Positions 31,977-39,336 of a DNA stretch of 39,336 nt are shown in pieces. Below the pieces are notes generated by a model. The model was not told the origin of the DNA. It saw nothing but the letters and a program-made list of their open reading frames with translations, and made no database searches. How positions within the stretch are numbered: position 1 is the stretch's first letter; every line of letters starts with the position of its first letter. Position numbers and translations under genes: made by a program. The stretch covers positions 1 to 39,336 of the forward strand of contig BJUT01000042.1 of assembly GCA_007988745.1 (NCBI GenBank). The letters run 5' to 3'. The DNA comes from Pseudoalteromonas atlantica. GTDB lineage: Bacteria; Pseudomonadota; Gammaproteobacteria; Enterobacterales; Alteromonadaceae.

Positions 31977-31995
31977 ACTTAACCTAAACCCTTAA

Positions 31996-33735
31996 TTATT
32001 TAGCAATATACACACTATAGCTTAGCCCTTTTAAAGTGACCGTTAACTTGCCATTTTGTTGCTCAAGTTGCTCGGCAGCTACAAGAGGCGAAAAGTGTTT
32101 ATACGGGCTATTAAACTCTATTGTTTGTGGCGTTTTTTCGCTATTAAACACAATAATATACGCCTGCTCTGCACCTTTTACTGTGCGTGAAAACGCAAAC
32201 ATGCCAGTGTTTTTAGCAAAAAATAAGTCGTTGTATTCACCGCGGCGAAGCCCTTCGTGATTTTTTCGTAACTTACTTAATTGCGCAATAGTTTTAAATA
32301 ATGGGTGCTGCTGGTTAAAGTTATTATCGGCCGTTGTTTGCGTGGTGCCTATAAGGTTATTGTCGTTATAGCTTGCAACATTTGATGCAAACATATCTTC
32401 GCGTGCATCAATATCGTGGCCATCGCCTGTAAAACCTTGTTCATCGCCATAATAAATAACCGGTATACCGCGAGATAAAAACATAAATGCATGCGCTAAT
32501 TGGCTGCGCTTTAATTTAAGCTCATCACTTTCGTGATCAAATGTTTGGTTTATAAATAAGCCAGGTCTGCCCATGTCGTGGTTCCCTAAAAAGGTCATAA
32601 GTAAATCGGCTTGGCTGTCTTCATCTTGGTATAGTGAGTCTTGTGCAAATAGCTCGCTAATGGCGCTTGGGTTCTGTCCTTTAAAAAACACATCGGCCGC
32701 TATTTTTTGAAATGCAAAATCAAGCACCGATGGAATTTTACCTTCTGTAGTAAATACACTTAGGTTTTTAGGGTTAGGGTCGTACACCTCACCAAACACA
32801 TGAAAATTTGGAATCCCTTGCGCTTTAGCGTAATCAATAATAGCAGGTGTAAATGTTTGCCAAAACTCGAGATTAACATGGCGTACGGTATCGATTCTGA
32901 AGCCGTCGGGCTTAAACTCTTTTATTAAATTTTGATAAATATCGACCATGCCGCTCACCACCTGCGGATGCTCTGTTTTTAAATCGTCTAGGCCGTTAAA
33001 ATCACCATTAAGTGAGCTTTCACCACTAAAGGTGCTGTCGCCTTGGTTGTGATAATAATCGACATTGTTTAGCCACTGTGGATACTTAACATTTTTTAAG
33101 TGCTCAGGAATAAATGGGCTATACGGCTTAGGGTTATTTAGCGCTTTATACTCACAATGCGTTAAACCTGCTTTAAATTGACCGTTTGGCATGTGGCATT
33201 CGTCGTAACGAATAATATCGGCTGTGTGGTTAGTAATAATGTCAAAAAATACTTTAATGCCTTTTTTATGAGCTGCATCAATTAGCTTTTTTAAAGAAGC
33301 ATTCCCACCAAAGTGCGGGTCTATTTCGCTAAAATCGACAATCCAATAACCATGGTGCGCAACACCGTCTGATTGAATCGCTTGGTTGCGTAATAAAGGC
33401 GTCATCCAAATTGCTGTAACCCCTAGCGCTTCTAAGTAGTCGAGTTTTTGTTCAATGCCTGTTATATCTCCACCATGAAAACCACTGGTGGTTGTTAAAT
33501 TGAACCCACCAGCCGAAATAGCATGCTCATTGCTGCCATTATCGTTTTGCGGATCGCCATTATTAAAACGATCAGGTAATACAAAATAAAATATATCGTC
33601 GCGTACATCGCGCTGTAAATAATTATCAGTGCTTGCAGTGTTTGCGTTATCGGCCGCTGGTGGCTGATTACTTTTACAGGCCGTTAATGTCACTACAGTG
33701 CTTAGTAAAAATGTTGTTAGTGTGTTTTTTATCAT
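31996..33735 (-). CDS. Lipoprotein alpha-amylase family glycoside hydrolase (GH13)
   Basis: A 579-residue GH13 enzyme acting on alpha-glucans. A lipobox (LTAC, C20) follows the signal peptide, so it is lipid-anchored in the envelope. The four GH13 regions are intact: DIITNH (165-170), GFRIDTVRH with nucleophile D282, FGEVYD with acid/base E316 and FLGNHD with D387. The N-terminal DDIFYFVLPDRFNNGD segment is typical of maltodextrin-degrading or cyclomaltodextrinase-like enzymes. AAAGGAG precedes the ATG. It lies 20 bases after the aldo/keto reductase gene and is likely cotranscribed with it. No maltose transporter is nearby. The exact product pattern is unknown. Confidence 0.93.
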   Translation of the reverse strand: MIKNTLTTFLLSTVVTLTACKSNQPPAADNANTASTDNYLQRDVRDDIFYFVLPDRFNNGDPQNDNGSNEHAISAGGFNLTTTSGFHGGDITGIEQKLDYLEALGVTAIWMTPLLRNQAIQSDGVAHHGYWIVDFSEIDPHFGGNASLKKLIDAAHKKGIKVFFDIITNHTADIIRYDECHMPNGQFKAGLTHCEYKALNNPKPYSPFIPEHLKNVKYPQWLNNVDYYHNQGDSTFSGESSLNGDFNGLDDLKTEHPQVVSGMVDIYQNLIKEFKPDGFRIDTVRHVNLEFWQTFTPAIIDYAKAQGIPNFHVFGEVYDPNPKNLSVFTTEGKIPSVLDFAFQKIAADVFFKGQNPSAISELFAQDSLYQDEDSQADLLMTFLGNHDMGRPGLFINQTFDHESDELKLKRSQLAHAFMFLSRGIPVIYYGDEQGFTGDGHDIDAREDMFASNVASYNDNNLIGTTQTTADNNFNQQHPLFKTIAQLSKLRKNHEGLRRGEYNDLFFAKNTGMFAFSRTVKGAEQAYIIVFNSEKTPQTIEFNSPYKHFSPLVAAEQLEQQNGKLTVTLKGLSYSVYIAK

Positions 33736-33755
33736 TTTAGTGCTCCTTTACTAAA

Positions 33756-34724
33756 CTATGGCAACTCGCAACCTTTTACACTTTCGTAAAGTGCATACCA
33801 ATGAGCGGCCGTTAATTGTATTTTGTTTACTTGTGCACACGCTTTAATACGCGCAGTGTTAGTAGTCCCTATAACAGATTGAATGTTTGTAGGGTGCCTG
33901 TTTAACCATGCCAGTACAATGGCTTCTGCACTTGTTTCGTACTGCGCAGCTAAGCTTTGTACTAATTGGTACGTGTTTTTAATACGGGTTTCAGCGCCGG
34001 TTATATCAGCACCCGAAAACAACCCTTGGCATAAACTTCCCCACGCCTGCAGCTGTATATTCTCGTGCTGGCAAAACTCGATTAAGCCCGGCGTAAAGTT
34101 AATATTTGCGCCTTGCGCGTTACCAGCATATATGCCCTCTTCAACCCAGTCATTTTTTAATAAGCTCATTTCTACTTGATTCAAAATAAGTGGCTCTGAC
34201 AGGGCTTGTTGAATGGCTTTTATTTGATGTTGCTGCATATTAGACACCCCTAAAAAACGTACCTTGCCTTGGCTTTTTAGTTTTTTATAAGTGCTAGCAA
34301 TTTCCTGAGGGCACATGAGTGGGTCGGGTCTGTGCAGAATAAGTACATCTAAGTAGTCTGTTTTTAGCTGCGCTAAACTTTTATTTACACTTTGCTCTAT
34401 CCACTGTCCTGAAAGGTCATAACGCTTTGGGCCATGCTCATCTTCAAATCGAATACCGCATTTAGATTGAATAATTAACTTATCACGGTCGGTGCGCGTT
34501 TTTAAAACTTCACCAAATACCTGCTCTGCTTTACCAAAAGTATAAATATCAGCATGGTCAAAGTAATTAATGTTATTTTCAAGCGCTGCCTCTACTACTG
34601 TATGTGCTTGGTTTATATCGGCTTTGGTTATTGGGTTGTTATTCCAGCCACCACCCAAGCCCATACAGCCATAAATAAGTTCGCTAGCATTGGGTATAAA
34701 TTGAGAAATAGTTTTATTGGTCAT
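33756..34724 (-). CDS. Aldo/keto reductase, YdhF-like
   Basis: A 322-residue oxidoreductase resembling E. coli YdhF. The catalytic tetrad is D56 and Y61 in YFDHADIYTFG, K88 in IIQSKCG and H131 in LILHRPDPL. The cofactor-binding C-terminal motif IGTTNTARIK is present. It heads a two-gene unit with the GH13 amylase. The start is not supported by a good ribosome site. A LysR regulator is divergently transcribed 119 bases away and is the obvious candidate for its control. Substrate unknown. Confidence 0.88.
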   Translation of the reverse strand: MTNKTISQFIPNASELIYGCMGLGGGWNNNPITKADINQAHTVVEAALENNINYFDHADIYTFGKAEQVFGEVLKTRTDRDKLIIQSKCGIRFEDEHGPKRYDLSGQWIEQSVNKSLAQLKTDYLDVLILHRPDPLMCPQEIASTYKKLKSQGKVRFLGVSNMQQHQIKAIQQALSEPLILNQVEMSLLKNDWVEEGIYAGNAQGANINFTPGLIEFCQHENIQLQAWGSLCQGLFSGADITGAETRIKNTYQLVQSLAAQYETSAEAIVLAWLNRHPTNIQSVIGTTNTARIKACAQVNKIQLTAAHWYALYESVKGCELP

Positions 34725-34801
34725 GAGTTATCGGTATTAAAAAAGAGTGACTTGTAGTTTACCGATTAAATTATTCAACTAAATACTAAAAATAAAACTC
34801 A

Positions 34802-34824
34802 TTATTTGCTATAACAAACAATAA
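34802..34824. promoter_or_regulatory. Candidate LysR-type operator
   Basis: TTATTTG (34802-34808), six bases, then CAAACAATAA gives an imperfect dyad in the gap between the aldo/keto reductase and LysR genes, close to the LysR start. The general LysR T-N11-A pattern is loose, so this is a weak call. Confidence 0.3.
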
Positions 34825-34843
34825 AAACACAGTGCTCATTTAA

Positions 34844-35719
34844 ATGCTGAGAGAACATAAAAAATTTGAACGGTTATTTTTGTTTAACGAAGTAGCCAAA
34901 CACTTAAGCTTTTCAAAGGCAGCTTTAGCGCTTGGGATCTCCCGAGGGTATTTGTCTGAGCAAATAAAAGCGCTCGAAAAAGAATACCAAAGAGCCCTAC
35001 TTATTCGCACAACCCGCAGTGTAAAGCTCACCCCGCAGGGAAAGCATGTGCTTAGTTGTATGGGAAATATTAAAAGCACATTATTAGAGCTTGAACGAAC
35101 CTTAGCCCATGAACACGAGGCTATTGCCGGCAACATTAGAATTACCGCGCCGAGCCAATTTACCAATAGATATCTGCTAACTATTTGCGAGCAATTTAAC
35201 CAAGAGTACCCTGATGTTAAATTTAATATAGACTGCAGCTACACCCCTCACAATTTGATTCAAAGCAACTACGATATTGCATTTAGATCAACCCTTAATC
35301 CGCCCCAAAACATGATTGCCAAAAAGCTTTTTAGTTATAAACAGGTGTGCTGTGCCTCGCCTAGTTATATTGCTAAAAATGGTGAGCCAAGCGACGTTGA
35401 AGATTTATTAAAGCATAGCTGTTTAACCAGCACGCAATTTAGCCTGTGGCATTTTTCCGATAGGGCCATTGAGCTTGAAGGAAAACTAAGCATTAACGAT
35501 AACCACATGCTTAAAAGCCTTGCATTGCAAGGTCAAGGAATTATATACACCCCGGAGTATTTAGTAGATTTAGAAATTAACGCGCACACTTTGAAGCCGC
35601 TATTAACGCAGTTACAGTATCCGCAATCTGATGTGTATTTAATTCACCCTCAGCTAATTAACGAATCAGCACGTATTAGCCATTTTATTAAATTTACCAC
35701 TAACTGGTTTAGAAACTAG
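34844..35719 (+). CDS. LysR family regulator 1
   Basis: A 291-residue LysR-type regulator. The winged HTH covers about 1-65 (FLFNEVAKHLSFSKAALALG, ISRGYLSEQIKALEKEY, LIRTTRSVKLTPQG). The effector domain (about 95-291) begins NIRITAPSQFTNRYLL and retains the ligand cleft pattern. It belongs to the group with the RTTRSVKLT wing, common in regulators of oxidoreductase genes. It is divergent from the aldo/keto reductase-amylase unit and probably regulates it (inference from position). No clear Shine-Dalgarno. Immediately downstream, only one base past its stop, begins the 3' end of a truncated LysR gene on the other strand. Confidence 0.9.
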   Translation: MLREHKKFERLFLFNEVAKHLSFSKAALALGISRGYLSEQIKALEKEYQRALLIRTTRSVKLTPQGKHVLSCMGNIKSTLLELERTLAHEHEAIAGNIRITAPSQFTNRYLLTICEQFNQEYPDVKFNIDCSYTPHNLIQSNYDIAFRSTLNPPQNMIAKKLFSYKQVCCASPSYIAKNGEPSDVEDLLKHSCLTSTQFSLWHFSDRAIELEGKLSINDNHMLKSLALQGQGIIYTPEYLVDLEINAHTLKPLLTQLQYPQSDVYLIHPQLINESARISHFIKFTTNWFRN

Positions 35720-35720
35720 C

Positions 35721-36077
35721 TTACCAATTACTTTTATATTGAGATAACTGGTTTACTAAATAATCTACTAAAGCTTTAACAGTTGGGCTTAACAATCGTT
35801 GAGACGGATAAAGTAAATTAATAGGCTGTGGGCTTGGCGCGTATTCACTTGGCACCTCTACCAGCTCACCGCTTTTAAGTGCTTGGTTAACGTAAAAATT
35901 AGGTAATTGCGCTACACCTTGGCTTGCTAAAGCAAATGCTTTTAAACTTTGTGAGTCGTTAACCTCTAAACTACCTGAGACTTTTACAATGGTATTCTTA
36001 CCATCAAGCCTATAACTCCAACGCTTTGCGTTAGCGACAACCGTGTTTATAAGGCAATTAAAATTTTTTAGATCATA
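35721..36077 (-). pseudogene. Truncated LysR regulator (C-terminal 118 codons)
   Basis: The minus strand is open for 118 codons between an in-frame TAA (36078-36080) and a TAA at 35721-35723. It reads as the end of a LysR effector domain: KRWSYRLDGKNTIVKVSGSL, EVNDSQSLKAFALASQGVAQ, LPNFYVNQALKSGELVEVPS and PINLLYPSQRLLSPTVKALV. The HTH and the first half of the effector domain are missing and no start codon or ribosome site fits. It fills most of the 468-base gap 35720-36187; the rest (36080-36187) is the leader of the next LysR gene. A 5' deletion remnant. Confidence 0.82.
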
Positions 36078-36187
36078 TTAAAACAATTAAGCCTATTTCA
36101 GCACCTGAAAAATAAACATCTTTACCTACCTAACTAATTAAGTGCTAGGATAATGGCTTGAAATACTGATAACTTGCAAACCTAACT

Positions 36188-37102
36188 ATGAATTTAAATC
36201 AGCTCGATCTAAACCTTCTTATTATTTTAAAGCAGCTTTTAAACGAAAAACATATTAGCAATACCGCCTTAACTTTAGGCATGAGCCAACCTTCTATAAG
36301 CCGCTCGTTAAGTAAATTGCGCTCCTTATTTGACGATCAATTATTAATAAGAATGGCTGGAGGGTATGAGCTAACACCAAAAGCGCAATCAATTCAGCAA
36401 GACCTAAATTCTATTTTAAATATGGTAGAAACACTGGTTAACAAGCAAACCTTCGACCCTAAAACCAGCACAGCCACCATTAAACTGTTTGGCCTACCGC
36501 CGCAAATGCATTTATTTATAAAAACAATAATTAAAGATGTTCGCGAGCAAGCGCCTAATATCACCCTTGAAATAGACACCCTGCCTAAGCCGCAGTTTTC
36601 TGATTTGCTTAAAGGCGATACGCACTTTGTGATTACTGGCCACAAGCCCGCTAATTCAGAGGGTAAGTTATATCAACAGCCGTTGTTTGAGCGCGAGTTT
36701 AAATTAGTAATGGCTCGCTCCCACAGGCTGGCTAAACAAGAATTAAGCGTTGATTTATTGCGTGATTGTAATTTTGGGCAAATATCAATTCAGGGTGAAA
36801 AAGCATTAACTATTGCACAAAACTTTGCCGCGCTAGGCATTGATAATATAGCGACGCCAATACGCTTAAAAAACTTTTACAGTATTGGCAGCATTGCTGA
36901 AAACACTGATTTAATATTTTATGTGCCCAATCATTTTGCTGCAGATGTGTGCCAACAGCATGACGTAGTTGCCAGAACCCCGCCCCAAGAGCTTAGCTCA
37001 GAGTATGCACAAGTGGCTTTATACTGGCATCAACGCCACCATAATGACCCTGTATGTCAATGGTTTAGAGAGCTTGTAAAAAATAAAGTATTTGAAGTTT
37101 AA
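36188..37102 (+). CDS. LysR family regulator 2 (NodD/LeuO-like group)
   Basis: A 304-residue LysR-type regulator starting MNLNQLDLNLLIILKQLLNE, the typical beginning of the NodD/LeuO/PcpR-like group. HTH about 20-60 (NTALTLGMSQPSISRSLSKL), with LIRMAGGYELTPKAQ as wing. The effector domain follows from about 90. It is transcribed toward the TonB receptor 108 bases downstream; regulation of that gene is possible but a Fur-like site is also there. No Shine-Dalgarno is obvious. Confidence 0.9.
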   Translation: MNLNQLDLNLLIILKQLLNEKHISNTALTLGMSQPSISRSLSKLRSLFDDQLLIRMAGGYELTPKAQSIQQDLNSILNMVETLVNKQTFDPKTSTATIKLFGLPPQMHLFIKTIIKDVREQAPNITLEIDTLPKPQFSDLLKGDTHFVITGHKPANSEGKLYQQPLFEREFKLVMARSHRLAKQELSVDLLRDCNFGQISIQGEKALTIAQNFAALGIDNIATPIRLKNFYSIGSIAENTDLIFYVPNHFAADVCQQHDVVARTPPQELSSEYAQVALYWHQRHHNDPVCQWFRELVKNKVFEV

Positions 37103-37162
37103 ATAACTGTTATTCATGTAGGGTATGTATTTTAAATTGCCATTTAAGGCAGTGAACGTTTT

Positions 37163-37181
37163 AATACGAATCATTCTTAAT
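37163..37181. promoter_or_regulatory. Fur-box-like site upstream of the TonB receptor
   Basis: AATACGAATCATTCTTAAT matches the Fur consensus AATGANAATNATTNTCATT at 12 of 16 defined positions, with the central AATNATT core intact. It lies 29 bases before the receptor ATG, where it could block transcription under iron-replete conditions. Confidence 0.5.
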
Positions 37182-37210
37182 AATATTAAAATTAGATAAA
37201 CATACTCACC

Positions 37211-39166
37211 ATGAAAAACACGCTCCCATTTAATAAGCACGCGCTTAACGTTGTGATTGGTACTTTGTGTACTGGTATGTCATTCATAAGCTTAGCAGAT
37301 CAAGCTCCCGATACCTCAGAAACCATTGAAGTATGGGGCACAACAATTACTAATGACTCGCTACTACAAGACGATATTGAAAGAAAACAAGCCAACCATT
37401 TAAGTGATTTACTCCGTGACCAAGCTGGTATTGACGTAGGTGGCTCGCACTCTATTGTACAAGGTATTAATATTCGTGGTGTTGACGATTTAGACCTTAA
37501 CATTACTGTTGATGGTATTAGCCAAAACAATAATATGTTCCACCACTCAGGAAACTTACTTATTAATGCTGATATTTTAAAAGCAGTAGATATAAAAGTA
37601 GGGACTAACTCGGTGCTAACTGGCGGCCTTTCTGGTGGTGTAGCCTTTGAAACCAAAGATGCTAAAGATTTACTAGAGCCAGGTGAAGATTTTGGCGCAC
37701 GCTTATACACAAACTTAGGTACCAATGATTACGCAGGTGGCTCTGCTGCGGTATATGGTCAGCTAACCGACAACATAGACGCCCTTGCCTACTACACCTA
37801 CACCGACAGAAATAACTTTAAAAACGGCAATGGTAAAGAAGTTACAGGTAACGAAGGCCGCACGGTAGATGGCATCTTCAAGCTCGGCTGGGATGTAAAC
37901 GAGAGTAACCGTTTAGTGTTCTCATACGACAGATATAACGATGAAGGCGATTACTACGTAAAAACCAACTTTGGTGCTGGCTTTGCTGAAGATTCAGACG
38001 CGCAAACAGAAGATATTGACTACACACGTACCAGCACTTCACTTGCCTACGAGCTAGATAAAGGCGATGCCATTATCCTACGCGCTAGCGTTTATCGCAA
38101 CGAACTAAGCTATATTGCACTAGGAACTGAGGGTAACTCTGAGCATACGGGCTACACTGCCCTTGCAACATCTAAAATTGCACTTGCTGGGTTTAACCAT
38201 ACATTACGCTACGGCGGCGAAGGGTATGAGCAAGTATCAAAACGTATCGAAAACCACGTACAAACCAATAAAGACACTGCCGACTCGCACGCTATTTATA
38301 TTGAAGACGAAATCGCTGTAACCGATCAGTTATTTGTAACCCCTGGCGTGCGTTACAACTACTTTAAAGTAGATATGTACTCAGCCGGTACTAACGATTC
38401 GTTAGATAAATCGTGGAACGAGTTAACGTTTGGTTTAGCGGCTAAATACCTAATTAACGATAACTGGAGTGTTAACGCAAGCTCTACAGAGCTTTTTCAA
38501 GGTCCTGGCCTGCGTGAAAGCTATGTTGATTACAGCACTAACTTTGATAAAGACTTAAAAGCAGAAACCGGTGTAAATAACGCCATTGGTTTTGCCTTTA
38601 AAGATCAAAACATTATGGGCTTAGACTCATTTGGTTTTTCATTAAACCTGTTTAAAACCCGTATTGAAGATTACATAGACAACTGGGCAATTGGTAAAGG
38701 TCGCCCAATTGGTACCTATGAAAACTCGGGTGATTACGATATAGATGGTTTTGAATCAACGCTTTCACTGCGTAAAGCGCTATTTAGTGCGCGTTTAAGT
38801 TACTCTAAGTCAGACTCTGAACAACTAGAGACAGGCGAGCAACTGCGTTATGAAGTAGGTGATAGCATTTCACTAAACCTTGGCTACGAAGTACCAAAAT
38901 ACGACTTGAAATTTAACTGGACCAGCCTAGTTAACAGAACTGATGACTCGGTATCAAGCGGTGCTGATATTCATAAAGTGGGTTATCAGGTTCATAACAT
39001 CAGCATGCAGTGGCTACCAAGCCAGCTTGAAGCATTAAGCATGACCTTAGGTGTTGAGAATATTTTTGATAAAACGTATTACTCTCACGCTTCATACTCA
39101 AGCGACACAGTGCAAGATTACGAAGCGGGTCGTAATGTTAAATTAAGCGCGTCTTACGTTTTTTAA
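37211..39166 (+). CDS. TonB-dependent outer-membrane receptor (possible heme/iron type)
   Basis: A 651-residue receptor. The signal peptide ends about residue 29 (FISLA). A TonB-box-like ETIEVWG follows, then a plug domain (about 45-155: LSDLLRDQAGIDVGGSHSIV; GINIRGVDDLDLNITVDGIS; VDIKVGTNSVLTGGLSGGVA) and a beta-barrel with the usual C-terminal aromatic (LSASYVF). The segment ASSTELFQGPGLRE resembles the ELF-G-P motif of heme/hemoglobin receptors, and a Fur-like site upstream fits iron uptake. Both are suggestive only. A strong terminator follows. Downstream is the window-end repeat. Confidence 0.9.
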   Translation: MKNTLPFNKHALNVVIGTLCTGMSFISLADQAPDTSETIEVWGTTITNDSLLQDDIERKQANHLSDLLRDQAGIDVGGSHSIVQGINIRGVDDLDLNITVDGISQNNNMFHHSGNLLINADILKAVDIKVGTNSVLTGGLSGGVAFETKDAKDLLEPGEDFGARLYTNLGTNDYAGGSAAVYGQLTDNIDALAYYTYTDRNNFKNGNGKEVTGNEGRTVDGIFKLGWDVNESNRLVFSYDRYNDEGDYYVKTNFGAGFAEDSDAQTEDIDYTRTSTSLAYELDKGDAIILRASVYRNELSYIALGTEGNSEHTGYTALATSKIALAGFNHTLRYGGEGYEQVSKRIENHVQTNKDTADSHAIYIEDEIAVTDQLFVTPGVRYNYFKVDMYSAGTNDSLDKSWNELTFGLAAKYLINDNWSVNASSTELFQGPGLRESYVDYSTNFDKDLKAETGVNNAIGFAFKDQNIMGLDSFGFSLNLFKTRIEDYIDNWAIGKGRPIGTYENSGDYDIDGFESTLSLRKALFSARLSYSKSDSEQLETGEQLRYEVGDSISLNLGYEVPKYDLKFNWTSLVNRTDDSVSSGADIHKVGYQVHNISMQWLPSQLEALSMTLGVENIFDKTYYSHASYSSDTVQDYEAGRNVKLSASYVF

Positions 39167-39188
39167 TTTAATAACTTGCTCATTATTT

Positions 39189-39214
39189 AAGGCTCAATAT
39201 TTTATTGAGCCTTT
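39189..39214 (+). terminator. Rho-independent terminator after the TonB receptor
   Basis: GGCTCAATA (39191-39199) pairs perfectly with TATTGAGCC (39203-39211) across a TTT loop, with A/T extension and a trailing TTT. Confidence 0.85.
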
Positions 39215-39251
39215 GCTGTTTAAGGGGGGCGTACCTTAAATAGCGTCAACC

Positions 39252-39330
39252 ATACCAATCCGCAATAATACTTAATCATTTTTAGGAGCTAAACGTGTCG
39301 CTATCTGCGTTAAAAAACTCTCATTTACGA
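39252..39330 (+). repeat. Interspersed repeat, right copy (inverted relative to left end)
   Basis: It begins ATACCAATCCGCAATAATAC and matches the minus strand of 1-79 at 73 of 79 positions. It has no reading frame. It may continue past the window edge. The terminal ACCAATCCGC resembles the ends of the elements at 3789 and 25208. Confidence 0.8.
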
Positions 39331-39336
39331 CTGCAT

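Noticed and set aside
1..39336. tRNA, rRNA, CRISPR, prophage and transposase genes
   Set aside because: None of the expected conserved sequences or protein motifs were seen; the repeats present are short and gene-free.

Overview
The window looks like chromosomal DNA of a marine gammaproteobacterium of the Alteromonadales, most likely Pseudoalteromonas. This is inferred from the AT-rich coding sequence, the gene content (several exported hydrolases and amidohydrolases, TonB receptors, a NimR/NimT-like pair) and short interspersed repeats ending in ACCAATYCG. No rRNA, tRNA, CRISPR array, phage module or transposase gene was found.

Layout. 1-3360: a repeat copy, an M17 aminopeptidase, dinB (DNA polymerase IV) behind a perfect LexA box, and a tiny membrane protein. 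3383-5957: a hotdog thioesterase, a Tas-like aldo/keto reductase and a periplasmic solute-binding-like protein. 5914-12318 (minus strand): a signalling block made of a sigma-54 response regulator, a 71-residue protein that is only a histidine-kinase dimerisation hairpin, a CHASE3 histidine kinase, a CheY/Rcp1-like regulator, a REC-HK-REC-REC hybrid kinase and a fumarylacetoacetase-family hydrolase. 12557-14634: a Nudix hydrolase and a succinate-semialdehyde-type dehydrogenase.

15139-17162 is the most unusual part: three promoter-poor gene cassettes, all on the plus strand. Two end in well-formed attC sites and one in a degenerate attC. In every cassette the first bases (TTAGGT, TTAGCA, TTAGGT) are exactly complementary to the R'' box at its own end (ACCTAAC, TGCTAAC, ACCTAAC), as expected for integrated circular cassettes. 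No integron integrase is present, so this is an integrase-less cassette cluster (CALIN type). The cassettes encode an unrecognised 209-aa protein, a membrane-anchored coiled-coil protein and a protein with a HEPN-type RNxxxH motif. A REP-like palindrome lies just downstream.

17369-29730: an endonuclease/exonuclease/phosphatase-family protein with an RcnB-like exported protein, a DUF2805 protein, a second solute-binding-like protein, a YoaK-family membrane protein, a TonB receptor, a divergent NimR/NimT-like regulator-transporter pair, a tetR-gfa-ridA operon and an exported amidohydrolase/M20 peptidase operon behind a TyrR-box-like dyad. 29866-39166: a lipoprotein CpdB, a lipoprotein GH13 amylase cotranscribed with an aldo/keto reductase, two LysR regulators with a truncated LysR remnant between them, and a TonB receptor behind a Fur-box-like site. 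A 79-bp repeat occurs in inverted orientation at the two ends of the window (73 of 79 positions identical by hand alignment).

All calls come from reading the sequence and recalling families; no database search was run.
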